DNA of 64,000 nucleotides from Streptomyces sp. S465 (GCF_026898115.1 NZ_CP114036.1:6256001-6320000); one strand, 5' to 3'; shown: positions 25,354 to 34,455, numbered from the stretch's first letter. Notes: generated by a model from the sequence alone, not told the origin. Program-made: numbers and translations.

Positions 25354-25406
25354 GCAGGGAGACGCTGCAGGTAAACGAACTACAGGTCAGAGGGCATGAT
25401 GCGAGA

Positions 25407-25802
25407 TCAGGCCTTCTTGGTCTCCCAGAAGATCTTGTCGATCTGGGCGATGTAGTCCAGCGCCTTCTGCCCCGTGGCCGGGTCGGTCGAGCCCTTGGCC
25501 GCGCTCAGGGCCTTGAGGGTGTCGTTGACCAGCTGGTGCAGCTCCGGGTACTTCTCGAAGTGCGGGGGCTTGAAGTAGTCGCTCCAGAGCACCGAGATGT
25601 GGTGCTTGGCGAGCTCCGCGCGCTCCTCCTTGATGGTGGTGGCGCGGGCGCGGAAGTGCGGGTCCTCGTTGGCCTGGTACTTCTCCTGGATGGCCTTGAC
25701 GGACTCGGCTTCGATACGGGCCTGGGCCGGGTCGTACACACCGCAGGGCAGGTCGCAGTGCGCACTGACCTGAACCTTCGGGGCGAACAGGCGGGAGAGC
25801 AT
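25407..25802 (-). CDS. sodN: Nickel superoxide dismutase precursor
   Basis: 131 residues. A 14-residue propeptide (MLSRLFAPKVQVSA) precedes the mature N terminus HCDLPCGVY, the Ni hook: His1 amine/imidazole, Cys2 and Cys6 bind nickel. The four-helix bundle follows, ending DKIFWETKKA. The cytoplasmic hexamer dismutates superoxide. In S. coelicolor nickel controls it through Nur and the small RNA s-SodF, which pairs with the sodN leader; that leader would be 25803-25860 here. The maturation protease gene sodX is divergent, 159 bp away. Confidence 0.97.
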   Translation of the reverse strand: MLSRLFAPKVQVSAHCDLPCGVYDPAQARIEAESVKAIQEKYQANEDPHFRARATTIKEERAELAKHHISVLWSDYFKPPHFEKYPELHQLVNDTLKALSAAKGSTDPATGQKALDYIAQIDKIFWETKKA

Positions 25803-25961
25803 AGAGCTGTCCTTCCATTCGTGATCGTCTTCTCAGGTGCGACATTACTCCGTGGGGGAAGCCTTTTCTCGGGTGCCCCGGGGGGCTTAGGTCAAAAGTC
25901 CGGTGTCAGGCTGGGACGCCTGGGATCGTGGTGGGTGCGGGTGAGGACCGGAGGTGCCGTG

Positions 25962-26456
25962 ATGCGGGAGCAGCTGGGCGATCGCGGGCAGGAGCGTGAC
26001 CGTGACCAGCGCGGACTGCTGCGGATCGGGCTGGCGGAGGTGTACAACCCCTCCATGCAGCCGACGCTGTACCCCGGCGACCAGCTGGTGGTGCGCTACG
26101 GGGCGCCCGTGCGGCCGGGGGACGTGGTGGTGCTGCGCCATCCGTTCCGGCAGGACCTGCTGATCGTCAAGCGCGCCGTGGAGCGGCGCGAGGGCGGCTG
26201 GTGGGTCAAGGGCGACAATCCGTATGTGAAGAACGACAGCCGGGAGTTCGGCGTCGTGCCGGACGAATTGGTGGTCGCCCGCGCCTGGGTGCGGCTGCGG
26301 CCGCGGCCGGGTGCGGGGCGCGGCGGTCAGCGGTCGGTGGCCGGGCTGGTCTCCTGGGCGGTGTCCGCCGTACGGCCGGTGCGCTCGCGGTCCTGGCGCC
26401 GGCCGCGCTCGGCGTCGGCCGTCCGCTCGGCGTCCAGGCGTTTGCGCGCACGGTAG
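25962..26456 (+). CDS. sodX: Nickel SOD maturation protease, S26 family
   Basis: 164 residues. Signal-peptidase fold with catalytic Ser near residue 31 (NPSMQPTLYPGD) and Lys near residue 69 (LIVKRAV), then GDNPYVKNDSREFG. It removes the sodN propeptide to free His1. Membrane anchoring is not evident, so it should be soluble. After about residue 125 the sequence turns Arg/Ser-rich and overlaps the 3' end of the convergent CGNR gene by 130 bp, so the C-terminal 40 residues may be an unselected extension. ATG 25962 chosen after GGAGG. Confidence 0.92.
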   Translation: MREQLGDRGQERDRDQRGLLRIGLAEVYNPSMQPTLYPGDQLVVRYGAPVRPGDVVVLRHPFRQDLLIVKRAVERREGGWWVKGDNPYVKNDSREFGVVPDELVVARAWVRLRPRPGAGRGGQRSVAGLVSWAVSAVRPVRSRSWRRPRSASAVRSASRRLRAR

Positions 26457-26989
26457 GCGGCGACGTTGGCGCGGGTCGCGCAGCGGTCGGAGCAGTAGCG
26501 CCGGGATCGATTTGTCGATGTGTCGAGATAGGCGTTGCGACAGGGTGACGCCTCGCAGATGCCCAGCCGGTCGGCGCCCAGTTCGGTGAGGTGGAAGGCC
26601 AGCCCCATGGAGGCGGTGGCGGCGTATCCGGCGCCCGCGTTGGCGGCGTAGTCCGCGATGTGCATATGCCACTTGGGGCGGCCGTCCTCGTCGCGGATCT
26701 CATGGCCGGAGATCTGCGGGCTCACCGGGAACTCGATGAGCAGCGCGTTCAGCAGATCCACCGCCAGCACCTCGTCGCCCTCCGCCGCCGCCTCGAAGAC
26801 GGCGCGCAGCCGGGCCCGGACCGACCTCAGCCGGGTGACATCGGCGTCCGTCGCCCGCCGGGCCGCCTGCCGGCTCTCGCCGAAGAGTGCCCGTACGGCC
26901 TCCACCGAGGTCAGGGTGTCCGTGCCGCGGCTGGGCTCCTCGCTGTTGACCAGGCGCACGGCGAGATCCGAGTAATAAGCCAGTTCCAC
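26327..26989 (-). CDS. CGNR zinc-finger (ABATE domain) protein
   Basis: 220 residues. The N-terminal ABATE-type domain (AVRLVNSEEPSRGTDTL) is followed by a CGNR zinc finger, here CEASPCRNAYLDTS and RRYCSDRCATRANVAAYR: four Cys around the conserved Asn-Arg. A Glu/Arg-rich tail follows. Members are taken as stress-linked DNA-binding regulators, but no target is known. It lies convergent to sodX with a 130-bp overlap. Confidence 0.88.
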   Translation of the reverse strand: MELAYYSDLAVRLVNSEEPSRGTDTLTSVEAVRALFGESRQAARRATDADVTRLRSVRARLRAVFEAAAEGDEVLAVDLLNALLIEFPVSPQISGHEIRDEDGRPKWHMHIADYAANAGAGYAATASMGLAFHLTELGADRLGICEASPCRNAYLDTSTNRSRRYCSDRCATRANVAAYRARKRLDAERTADAERGRRQDRERTGRTADTAQETSPATDR

Positions 26990-27109
26990 TTGTGGTCCTT
27001 ACGACGGGCGGTCTAGAGTCGGCAACAGGCGGGTAATGGGTGTTCTGCTTACGAGGGTATTACGGGGCAGGATCGCCGCAGATGACGACGCATGGCATGG
27101 AGGGGCGCG

Positions 27110-27886
27110 ATGACGGACACCGTCGCCGTAGCGGACTGGCAGGCGTGGCAGCGGAGCTGGGACCGGCAGCAGGAGTGGTACCTCCCCGATCGTGAGGAGC
27201 GGTTCCGGGTGATGCTCGACGCGGTCGAGGCCGTCGTCGGTCCGGAGCCGAGGATTCTCGACCTGGCATGTGGCACGGGCAGTATCTCGGACCGGGCCCT
27301 GCGCCGGTTCCCGGGCGCCACCACCACCGGCATCGACCTCGACCCCGCGCTGCTGACGATCGCCCGCGGCCACTTCGCGGCCGAGCCGCGCGCCGAGTTC
27401 GTCACCGCCGATCTGCGCGACCCCGGATGGACCGAGCGGCTGCCGCACCGTGCGTACGACGCGGTGCTCACCGCCACCGCGCTGCACTGGCTGCGCTCCG
27501 AGGAGCTGCGGGTGCTGTACGGGCAGGTGGCGGGGGTCGTACGGGAGGGCGGGGTGTTCCTCAACGCCGACCACATGCCCGATCCGGCCACCCCCCGGCT
27601 CAACGCCGCCGACCACGCGTACCAGGAGGCACGGCGGGTCCGGGCCAAGGCCGAGGGCGCCCAGGACTGGGCGGACTGGTGGCAGACCGCCGCGCGGGAC
27701 GAGGCGCTGGCGGAGCCGGTCGCCGAGCGCTTCACGATCTTCGGCAACCCGGCGAACGGCGACCACGCGGACGGGGAGACGCAGCCCGTCGCCTGGCATG
27801 TGGACGCGCTGCGCGCGGCGGGCTTCGGGGAGGCGCGGGCCGTCTGGTGCTCGCCCTCGGACTCGATGGTGCTCGGGCTGAAGTGA
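27110..27886 (+). CDS. Class I SAM-dependent methyltransferase
   Basis: 258 residues. SAM motif I ILDLACGTGSISDRAL near residue 50, motif II GIDLDPALL, and AVLTATALHWL following. Closest in style to the trans-aconitate/ubiE-like methyltransferases. GGAGGGG precedes ATG 27110 (ATG 27092 is upstream of that site). Substrate unknown. It ends at a strong terminator shared with the ABC operon. Confidence 0.82.
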   Translation: MTDTVAVADWQAWQRSWDRQQEWYLPDREERFRVMLDAVEAVVGPEPRILDLACGTGSISDRALRRFPGATTTGIDLDPALLTIARGHFAAEPRAEFVTADLRDPGWTERLPHRAYDAVLTATALHWLRSEELRVLYGQVAGVVREGGVFLNADHMPDPATPRLNAADHAYQEARRVRAKAEGAQDWADWWQTAARDEALAEPVAERFTIFGNPANGDHADGETQPVAWHVDALRAAGFGEARAVWCSPSDSMVLGLK

Positions 27887-27925
27887 TCCGAGGCGGCCCC
27901 CTGACCGGCGGCGGGGAAAACCGCG

Positions 27926-27961
27926 CGAGGGCGGTACGGGCACCTGCCCGCACCGCCCTCG
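27926..27961. terminator. Hairpin between methyltransferase and ABC operon
   Basis: Stem CGAGGGCGGTACGGGC with one mismatch, loop ACCT, between convergent units. Confidence 0.8.
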
Positions 27962-28013
27962 GGGTCCGCACCGCCCTCGGGTCCGTCACGGCGTTCGCGG
28001 CGGCTGGAGCACG

Positions 28014-28775
28014 CTAGAGCACCTTGGAGAGGAACGACTTCGTCCGCTCGTGCCGCGGATGGGTCAGCACCTCCCGGGGGTGCCCGGACTCCACGACCAC
28101 CCCGTCGTCCATGAAGACGACCGAGTCCCCGACCTCGCGGGCGAAGCCCATCTCGTGCGTCACGACGATCATCGTCATGCCGTCCTCCGCGAGCCCGCGC
28201 ATCACATCCAGCACATCGCCGACCAGCTCCGGGTCGAGTGCCGAGGTGGGCTCGTCGAAGAGCATCAGCTTGGGCTCCATCGCCAGCGCCCGCGCGATCG
28301 CGACCCGCTGCTGCTGGCCGCCGGACAGCTGGGAGGGGTAGTTGCCCGCCTTGTCGGCGAGGCCCACCCGGTCCAGCAGCTTCCTCGCGCGCTCCCGGGC
28401 GACCGCCTTGGCCTCGCCCTTGACCTGGACCGGCGCCTCGATCACGTTCTCCAGCGCGGTCATGTGCGGGAAGAGGTTGAAGCGCTGGAAGACCATGCCG
28501 ATGTCGCGTCGCTTCGCGGCGACCTCGCGGTCCTTGAGCTCGTAGAGCTTGTCGCCCTTCTGGCGGTAGCCGACCAGGTCGCCGTCCACGTACAGCCGCC
28601 CGGAGTTGATCTTCTCCAGGTGGTTGATACAGCGCAGGAAGGTGGACTTCCCGGAGCCGGACGGGCCGATCAGACAGAACACCTCACGCGGGGCGACCTC
28701 GAGGTCGATGCCCTTGAGGACCTGCACCGCGCCGAAGGACTTGTGCACGCCTTCGGCCTTCACCATGGCGGTCAT
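28014..28775 (-). CDS. Polar amino-acid ABC transporter ATP-binding protein (GlnQ type)
   Basis: 253 residues. Walker A GPSGSGKST, Q-loop FQRFNLFPHM, signature LSGGQQQRVAIARAL, Walker B LMLFDEPTSALD and switch His VTHEMGF are all intact. Energises amino-acid uptake with the upstream permease. The start at 28775 overlaps the permease stop by four bases (ATGA). Last gene of the three-gene operon. Confidence 0.92.
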   Translation of the reverse strand: MTAMVKAEGVHKSFGAVQVLKGIDLEVAPREVFCLIGPSGSGKSTFLRCINHLEKINSGRLYVDGDLVGYRQKGDKLYELKDREVAAKRRDIGMVFQRFNLFPHMTALENVIEAPVQVKGEAKAVARERARKLLDRVGLADKAGNYPSQLSGGQQQRVAIARALAMEPKLMLFDEPTSALDPELVGDVLDVMRGLAEDGMTMIVVTHEMGFAREVGDSVVFMDDGVVVESGHPREVLTHPRHERTKSFLSKVL

Positions 28776-29710
28776 GCGCTGACCCCTCCCCGGCGGTTGG
28801 AGAACGAGAGCAGATTGGCGCGGACGCGCTGGAACGGGGTGGCGGGCAGGTTCCGGCTGGAGCCACGCGCGTAGTACCGCTCCAGGTAGTACTGGCCCAC
28901 GCTCAGCACGGAGGTGAGGATCAGATACCAGGCGGCGGCGAGGAAGAGCATCTCCGCCGTGGCGCCGGAGTTCTGGCCGACCTCGGAGGTGGCCTGGAGC
29001 AGATCCCAGTACTGCACCGCGATCACCAGCGAGGTGGTCTTGAGCATGTTGATGAACTCGTTGCCGGTGGGCGGCACGATGACCCGCATCGCCTGCGGCA
29101 GCACCACCCGGCGCAGCGTCTTGGCGTGGCTCATGCCCAGCGCGTGGGCGGCCTCGGTCTGGCCCTCGTCGACGGACTGGATGCCGGCCCGGCAGATCTC
29201 CGCCATGTACGCGGCCTCGTTCAGCCCCAGGCCCAGCAGGGCGGCCAGGAACGGGGTCATGAAGTCCGACCACTCGTCCTTGTAGATCGGCATGATGTCG
29301 ATGTAGTCGAACACCAGGCCGAGGTTGAACCAGACCAGCAGCTGCACATAGACCGGGGTGCCGCGGAAGAACCAGATGTAGCCCCAGGCGATGGAGGCGG
29401 TCACCGGGTTCTTCGACAGCCGCATCACCGCGAGGACGACGCCGAGGGCCACGCCGAGCACCATCGAGAGGATGGTGATCCAGACGGTGTTGCGGACGCC
29501 CTTGAGGATCTCGCCGTCGAAGAAGTAGTCCGGAATGGCGCCCCAGTTGACGTCGCCCCGGGCGAAGGCGGAGACGAGCAGGACGAGCAGGGCGATGGCG
29601 ATGACCGCGGCGACCCAGCGGCCGTAGTGCCGCACCGGGATGGCCTTGATCTTCTCTGCCGCCGGGGGCGAGGCGTCGACCGGACCGGTCTTTTCGATCT
29701 TAAGTGTCAC
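28772..29710 (-). CDS. Polar amino-acid ABC transporter permease (HisM/GlnP type)
   Basis: 312 residues. A cytoplasmic N-terminal 30 residues are followed by about five membrane helices with the HisM-type cytoplasmic motif EAAHALGMSHAKTLRRVVLP and FRGTPVYVQLLVWF. One permease gene only, so the channel is probably a homodimer. It lies 46 bp downstream of the binding-protein gene. Confidence 0.9.
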   Translation of the reverse strand: MTLKIEKTGPVDASPPAAEKIKAIPVRHYGRWVAAVIAIALLVLLVSAFARGDVNWGAIPDYFFDGEILKGVRNTVWITILSMVLGVALGVVLAVMRLSKNPVTASIAWGYIWFFRGTPVYVQLLVWFNLGLVFDYIDIMPIYKDEWSDFMTPFLAALLGLGLNEAAYMAEICRAGIQSVDEGQTEAAHALGMSHAKTLRRVVLPQAMRVIVPPTGNEFINMLKTTSLVIAVQYWDLLQATSEVGQNSGATAEMLFLAAAWYLILTSVLSVGQYYLERYYARGSSRNLPATPFQRVRANLLSFSNRRGGVSA

Positions 29711-29756
29711 GGATGGTGCCTTTCAGCGCGAGCGCGTGGACGGAGGGAGGGCCGGA

Positions 29757-30710
29757 TCACTTGCCGCCGTTGATGATGGCCTTGGTGACCGCGCCGTCCT
29801 GGACGCCCCACTTCGCGATGATCTTGTCGTACTCGCCGTTCGCGATGATCAGGGCGAGTGCCTGCTTGAGGGCGTCGCGCAGCTGGGTGTTCTTCTTGGC
29901 GACGGCGATACCGTACGGGGCCGCCTCCACCTGCTCGCCCACGAGCTGGAAGTCCTTGCCCCCGCCGGAGGTCTTCACCGCGTACGCGGCGACCGGGAAG
30001 TCGCTGGAGCCGGCGACGGCGCCGCCGCCGCGCAGCCGGGTCTGGGCCTCGGTGTCATTGCCGAACGCCTCGACCGAGATCTTGCCCTTCTTCTTCTGCA
30101 CGCACTTCTTCGACTCGGCCTTGGCCAGGTCGTGGGAGACGGTGCCGCGCTGCACGACGATCTTCTTGCCGCACAGGTCGTCCCAGGTCTCGATGCCCTT
30201 GGTGTCGCCCTTCTTGGTGTAGATCGAGACACCCGCGGTGAAGTAGTCGACGAAGTCGACGCCCTCGCCCGCCTTCTTGCCGGTGTCCGGGTCCACGCCC
30301 TCCTGGCGGCCCTTGTTGTCGGTCATGGCCGACATGGCGATGTCATAGCGCTTGGAGCGCAGGCCCGAGAGCAGGGTGTCGAAGGTGCCGTTGTTGAACT
30401 CGAACTTCACCCCGAGCACCTTGCCGAGCGCGTCGGCGAGGTCCGGGTCGATGCCCATGACCTTGCCGTCCTTCTTGAACTCGACCGGCGGGTAGTTGAT
30501 GTCCGAGCCCACCTTGATCACGCCGGCGCTCTGGATCTCCTGGGGGAGCAGATTGAAGAGCGGGGCCGTGTTGGTCCTGGTGCCGCCGGTGGCCTTGTCG
30601 GTCTGGTCGCCGCAGCCCGTCAGCAGCAAGGCTCCCGCCACCGCTATCGCGCCGACGGGGGCCATCCGGGACTTCGTGGTGGCTCCACGGCGCGTGAAGC
30701 TGGCGGTCAT
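29757..30710 (-). CDS. Lipoprotein amino-acid-binding protein of ABC importer
   Basis: 317 residues. Lipoprotein signal with lipobox LLTGC (Cys near residue 32). SBP family 3 features follow: VIKVGSDINYPPVEFKKDGK, GIDPDLADALGKVLG and DIAMSAMTDN, which line the amino-acid pocket. GGAGGA before ATG 30710. Ligand likely glutamate, glutamine or another polar amino acid; not determinable by eye. Confidence 0.92.
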   Translation of the reverse strand: MTASFTRRGATTKSRMAPVGAIAVAGALLLTGCGDQTDKATGGTRTNTAPLFNLLPQEIQSAGVIKVGSDINYPPVEFKKDGKVMGIDPDLADALGKVLGVKFEFNNGTFDTLLSGLRSKRYDIAMSAMTDNKGRQEGVDPDTGKKAGEGVDFVDYFTAGVSIYTKKGDTKGIETWDDLCGKKIVVQRGTVSHDLAKAESKKCVQKKKGKISVEAFGNDTEAQTRLRGGGAVAGSSDFPVAAYAVKTSGGGKDFQLVGEQVEAAPYGIAVAKKNTQLRDALKQALALIIANGEYDKIIAKWGVQDGAVTKAIINGGK

Positions 30711-31249
30711 GCTCGTTCCTCCGGCAGGGTGAGAGGTCGTGGGAGATGGCGGGAACACGTTTGTGGGTGTCGCGATCTCGTGTGATTGGGGCATCTTGTC
30801 ATCGGACGGACTCATGCGGGTCACCGGCCATGTCAAAATCGGGTAACGGGCGATCCCCGTGGTGCACAACCGGACAGCGGACTCCGGCCGGACAGTGGCG
30901 GTCGGAAACGCGGGGCGGGCTCATGATCACGCGGAGAACAGCGCGTGACGGGGGCATGGACTTTCACTGGAGCTTCGCCCGCCTTGAGGCGTCATGCCTG
31001 TTTTCCGGTGTCTGCGCACCAGAACTCGGTCGTCCCTTGGCACAGGCTTCGGGTAGAACGGACGGCTACACCCCCTCACCCGGGGCTCAGGGCGTGTGTG
31101 CGACGCGCCCGGCGTCCGCGTCCCCATCCATGCGGTGATCATCCGCACCGATGCGGCGATCATCCGCCGCAGGGGAACCGACGCGGTGCTCGCCCGCTCC
31201 GAACCTGGGGCGGATACCCTCGACAGAAAAACGACAAAGGGGTCAAATA
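30711..31249. other. Divergent promoter region, ABC operon / malic enzyme
   Basis: 539 bp without a gene. It contains the paired near-palindromes at 31130-31168 and should hold both promoters. No RNA motif was recognised. Confidence 0.55.
31130..31168. promoter_or_regulatory. Two near-palindromic 18-bp repeats upstream of malic enzyme
   Basis: ATGCGGTGATCATCCGCA (31130-31147) and ATGCGGCGATCATCCGCC (31151-31168) start 21 bp apart, two helical turns, 82-120 bp before the malic enzyme start. Each is nearly self-complementary around GATC. A tandem operator is the simplest reading. Confidence 0.55.
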
Positions 31250-32482
31250 GTGGCAGCGGAGATGGCGAATCCTCGCAGCGACAGTATGAGTGGCAGCGGC
31301 GAAGGGGCCGAAGGAGTGACCGACGGAGAGCCCTTCGATCCGGCGTTCGCCCTGCACCGCGGCGGCAAGATGGCGGTCCAGGCGACCGTGCCCGTGCGCG
31401 ACCGGGACGACCTGTCCCTCGCGTACACGCCGGGCGTGGCCAAGGTCTGCAGCGCCATCGCGGAACAGCCCGAGCTCGTCCACGACTACACCTGGAAGTC
31501 CCAGGTCGTCGCCGTGGTGACGGACGGCAGTGCGGTGCTGGGGCTCGGCGACATCGGTCCGGAGGCGTCCCTTCCGGTGATGGAGGGCAAGGCGATCCTC
31601 TTCAAGGAGTTCGGCGGGGTGGACGCGGTGCCGATCGCGCTCGACTGCCGGGACGTGGACGAGATCGTGGAGACCGTCGCCCGGTTCGCGCCCTCGTTCG
31701 GCGGCGTCAATCTGGAGGACATCTCCGCGCCCCGCTGCTTCGAGATCGAGCGCAAGCTCCAGGAGCGCGTCGACATCCCGATCTTCCATGACGACCAGCA
31801 CGGCACGGCGGTGGTCACCCTCGCCGCGCTGCGCAACGCCGCCAAGCTGACCGACCGGTCGCTGGGCCAGCTGCGCGCCGTCATCTCCGGAGCGGGCGCC
31901 GCCGGTGTCGCCATCGCCCGGATCCTCACCGAGGCGGGCATCGGCGACGTGGCCGTGTGCGACCGCAAGGGCGTCGTCTCGCAGGACCGCGAGGACCTCA
32001 CCGACGTCAAGCGGGAGCTGGCCGGTTTCACCAACAAGGCCGGGCTCACCGGCTCCCTGGAGGCCGCGCTGGACGGCGCCGACGTCTTCATCGGCGTCAG
32101 CGGCGGCACGGTCCGCCAGGAGGCCGTGGCGAAGATGGCGCCGGGTGCCTTCATCTTCGCGATGGCCAACCCCAACCCGGAGATCCACCCGGACGTCGCC
32201 CACCAGCACGCGGCCGTGGTGGCCACCGGGCGCAGCGACTTCCCGAACCAGATCAACAACGTCCTCGCCTTCCCCGGCATCTTCGCGGGCGCCCTCCAGG
32301 TCCGGGCCTCCCGGATCACCGAGGGCATGAAACTCGCGGCCGCCGAGGCGCTGGCCGCCGTGGTGGCCGACGAGCTGAGCGCGGACAAGGTCATCCCCTC
32401 GCCGTTCGACGAGCGGGTCGCCCCGGCCGTGACCGCGGCCGTCGCCGCGGCCGCCCGCGCGGAGGGCGTCGCCCGCCGCTGA
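31250..32482 (+). CDS. Malic enzyme (malate dehydrogenase, decarboxylating)
   Basis: 410 residues. Malic-enzyme motifs YTPGVAKVC, GLGDIGPEASLPVMEGKA, IFHDDQHGTAVV, and the nucleotide fold SGAGAAGVAIARIL. It converts malate to pyruvate and CO2. The short bacterial form lacks the phosphotransacetylase domain of MaeB. By remembered gene order it matches SCO5261, reported as NADP-dependent and linked to lipid and antibiotic supply. GTG 31250 is chosen after AAAGGGG; ATG 31262 is an alternative. Confidence 0.9.
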   Translation: MAAEMANPRSDSMSGSGEGAEGVTDGEPFDPAFALHRGGKMAVQATVPVRDRDDLSLAYTPGVAKVCSAIAEQPELVHDYTWKSQVVAVVTDGSAVLGLGDIGPEASLPVMEGKAILFKEFGGVDAVPIALDCRDVDEIVETVARFAPSFGGVNLEDISAPRCFEIERKLQERVDIPIFHDDQHGTAVVTLAALRNAAKLTDRSLGQLRAVISGAGAAGVAIARILTEAGIGDVAVCDRKGVVSQDREDLTDVKRELAGFTNKAGLTGSLEAALDGADVFIGVSGGTVRQEAVAKMAPGAFIFAMANPNPEIHPDVAHQHAAVVATGRSDFPNQINNVLAFPGIFAGALQVRASRITEGMKLAAAEALAAVVADELSADKVIPSPFDERVAPAVTAAVAAAARAEGVARR

Positions 32483-32524
32483 CGCCCCCAGCCACGGCCG
32501 TCGACGGCCGCCGCCGACGGGCCG

Positions 32525-32555
32525 GGCCGCACCCTCTCAGGTGGAGGGTGCGGCC
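32525..32555 (+). terminator. Malic enzyme terminator hairpin
   Basis: 12-bp perfect stem GGCCGCACCCTC, loop TCAGGTG, 43 bp past the stop. Confidence 0.75.
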
Positions 32556-32560
32556 GGCCC

Positions 32561-32648
32561 GTGCTGTGTCCGGTCCGCGGGCTGTGGCTGGGCCGTGCTG
32601 TGTCCGGTCCGCGGGATGTGGCTGGGCCGTGCGCCGTGTCCGGTGGGC
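32561..32648. repeat. 34-bp tandem repeat, two and a half copies
   Basis: Units at 32561-32594 and 32595-32628 differ at one base (GTGCTGTGTCCGGTCCGCGG is the first 20), and a partial, diverged third copy follows. It lies between the malic enzyme terminator and the MDR gene. Confidence 0.85.
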
Positions 32649-32708
32649 GAGCGGGGTCACATCGTGGCGTGGTTCCGTGGCGTCCCCGTGCGGCCTAAGG
32701 TCGGGATC

Positions 32709-33671
32709 ATGTTCGCTGCCTATGCCGCACGTATCGACCGTGACCAGCCGCTGAGCGGCCTCGAACTGGGGGAGCGTCCCGAGCCGGAGGCGCGGCCCGG
32801 CTGGACGACCGTGAACGTCAAGGCCGCCTCGCTCAACCACCACGACCTGTGGTCGCTGCGCGGTGTGGGCCTCGGCGAGGAGTCGCTTCCGATGATCCTC
32901 GGCTGTGACGCGGCCGGGATCGACGAGGACGGCAACGAGGTCGTCGTCCACTCCGTCATCGGCCAGAGCGGACACGGCGTCGGGCCCGACGAACCCCGCT
33001 CCATCCTCACCGAGCGCTACCAGGGCACCTTCGCCGAGCGGGTGGCCGTCCCCAGCTGGAACGTGCTGCGCAAGCCCAAGGAGCTCTCCTTCGAGGAGGC
33101 CGCCTGTCTGCCCACGGCCTGGCTGACCGCGTACCGGATGCTGTTCACCAACGCGGGCGTGCGTCCGGGCGACAGCGTCCTGGTCCAGGGCGCCGGCGGC
33201 GGTGTGGCCACCGCCGCGATCGTGCTGGGCGCGGCCGCCGGGCTGCGGGTGCTGGCCACCAGCCGGGACGAGGCCAAGCGGGCCCGCGCCGTCGAGCTGG
33301 GTGCCGAGGGCGCGTACGAACCGGGCCAGCGGCTGCCGCGCCGGGTGGACGCCGTGATCGAGACGGTGGGCGCGGCCACCTGGTCGCATTCGGTGAAGTC
33401 CCTCAAGCCGGGCGGCACCCTGGTGATCTCGGGGGCCACCAGCGGCCCCAACCCGGAGGCCACCGAGCTCAACCGGATCTTCTTCCTGGAGCTGAAGGTC
33501 GTCGGCTCGACGATGGGCGGCAAGGACGAGCTGGAGGACCTGCTGAGCTTCTGCGCCGCCCGCGGGGTACGACCGGTGATCGACACGGTGCTGCCGCTGG
33601 ACCGGGCCCGTGAGGGGTTCGAGAAGATGGCGGGCGGCGATCTGTTCGGCAAGGTCGTGCTGACCGTCTGA
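32709..33671 (+). CDS. MDR-superfamily alcohol dehydrogenase/quinone oxidoreductase
   Basis: 320 residues. GroES-like N-terminal half (ASLNHHDLWSLRG) and Rossmann half with nucleotide motif VLVQGAGGGVATAAIVLG. The catalytic-zinc GHE motif is replaced by LGCDAAG, so it may be a zinc-free quinone-oxidoreductase type; GenBank-style naming would be zinc-binding dehydrogenase. ATG 32709, 226 bp from the malic enzyme stop. Confidence 0.85.
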   Translation: MFAAYAARIDRDQPLSGLELGERPEPEARPGWTTVNVKAASLNHHDLWSLRGVGLGEESLPMILGCDAAGIDEDGNEVVVHSVIGQSGHGVGPDEPRSILTERYQGTFAERVAVPSWNVLRKPKELSFEEAACLPTAWLTAYRMLFTNAGVRPGDSVLVQGAGGGVATAAIVLGAAAGLRVLATSRDEAKRARAVELGAEGAYEPGQRLPRRVDAVIETVGAATWSHSVKSLKPGGTLVISGATSGPNPEATELNRIFFLELKVVGSTMGGKDELEDLLSFCAARGVRPVIDTVLPLDRAREGFEKMAGGDLFGKVVLTV

Positions 33672-33681
33672 CGGACATCGT

Positions 33682-34425
33682 TCACGGCGCCGACCGCGGC
33701 ACGAAGCTCCGCAGGAACCGGTAGCCGCGGGACGTGGAACCCACCAGACCGGGGACGTCGCGCACCCGGTCCCAGGCGGACGACCCGGCGCGCGGCCCAT
33801 CGGCCGCCATCGCCGCCTCGTACGCCTCCGCGCCGGTCCAGCGGGCGTAGGTGAGCACCCGGGCGCGATCGGTGCTCAGATGGCCCTCGCCGTCGACGAT
33901 CAGATGGAAGTCGGCGGCGAGCAGGCCGGGGTCGGGCTCGCTCTCCAGAGCCTCGACGACCAGGTCGACCCAGGACCGGCGGAGCCGGGGGTCGGGGTCG
34001 TCGAAGTCGATCTCGACCAGGACGATCAGCCCGGGGTCCGCGGTGCCCACGGGGGCGGCCGGTGCCGAGAAGCTCGGGTAGCGCTGGTAGTGGGAGAGGC
34101 CGAGCCGCTTGATGTCCGGGACCGCGCTGTCGATCGCGTCGTTGCGCTCCTGACGCCGGGTCCGGAAGAAGACGTGGTACGCCGCCTCGCTGGTCCACTG
34201 GGAGTGGTGCATCAGCGTATCGCCGTCCGTGCCCGCGTAGACGTTGTAGGAGAGCAGGTCGGGGCTCGGCCAGGGGCGGTTGTCCCAGGTGGTGGCGATG
34301 GCCTCGACCGCGGCCCGCTGCCGCTCCGGTGTGCCCACGCTCCAGGTGCTGAACAGCGCGGCGCCCACCTCGGGCCGGGCGGGGTCGGGCAGCGGGCCGG
34401 GACCGGTGCTGGTCGGGGCAGACAT
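33682..34425 (-). CDS. Antibiotic biosynthesis monooxygenase (ABM)-fold protein, duplicated
   Basis: 247 residues made of two ABM-like ferredoxin-fold halves: AALFSTWSVGTPERQRAAV with LMHHSQWTSEAAYHVFF, then LIVLVEIDFDDPDPRLRRSW with VLTYARWTGAEAYEAAM. ABM proteins are small cofactor-free oxygenases or dimeric binders. GAGGAGA precedes ATG 34425. Convergent with the MDR gene, 10 bp between stops. Confidence 0.75.
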   Translation of the reverse strand: MSAPTSTGPGPLPDPARPEVGAALFSTWSVGTPERQRAAVEAIATTWDNRPWPSPDLLSYNVYAGTDGDTLMHHSQWTSEAAYHVFFRTRRQERNDAIDSAVPDIKRLGLSHYQRYPSFSAPAAPVGTADPGLIVLVEIDFDDPDPRLRRSWVDLVVEALESEPDPGLLAADFHLIVDGEGHLSTDRARVLTYARWTGAEAYEAAMAADGPRAGSSAWDRVRDVPGLVGSTSRGYRFLRSFVPRSAP

Positions 34426-34455
34426 GGCGGTCTCCTCGCGGTCGGTGAAGTCGGG

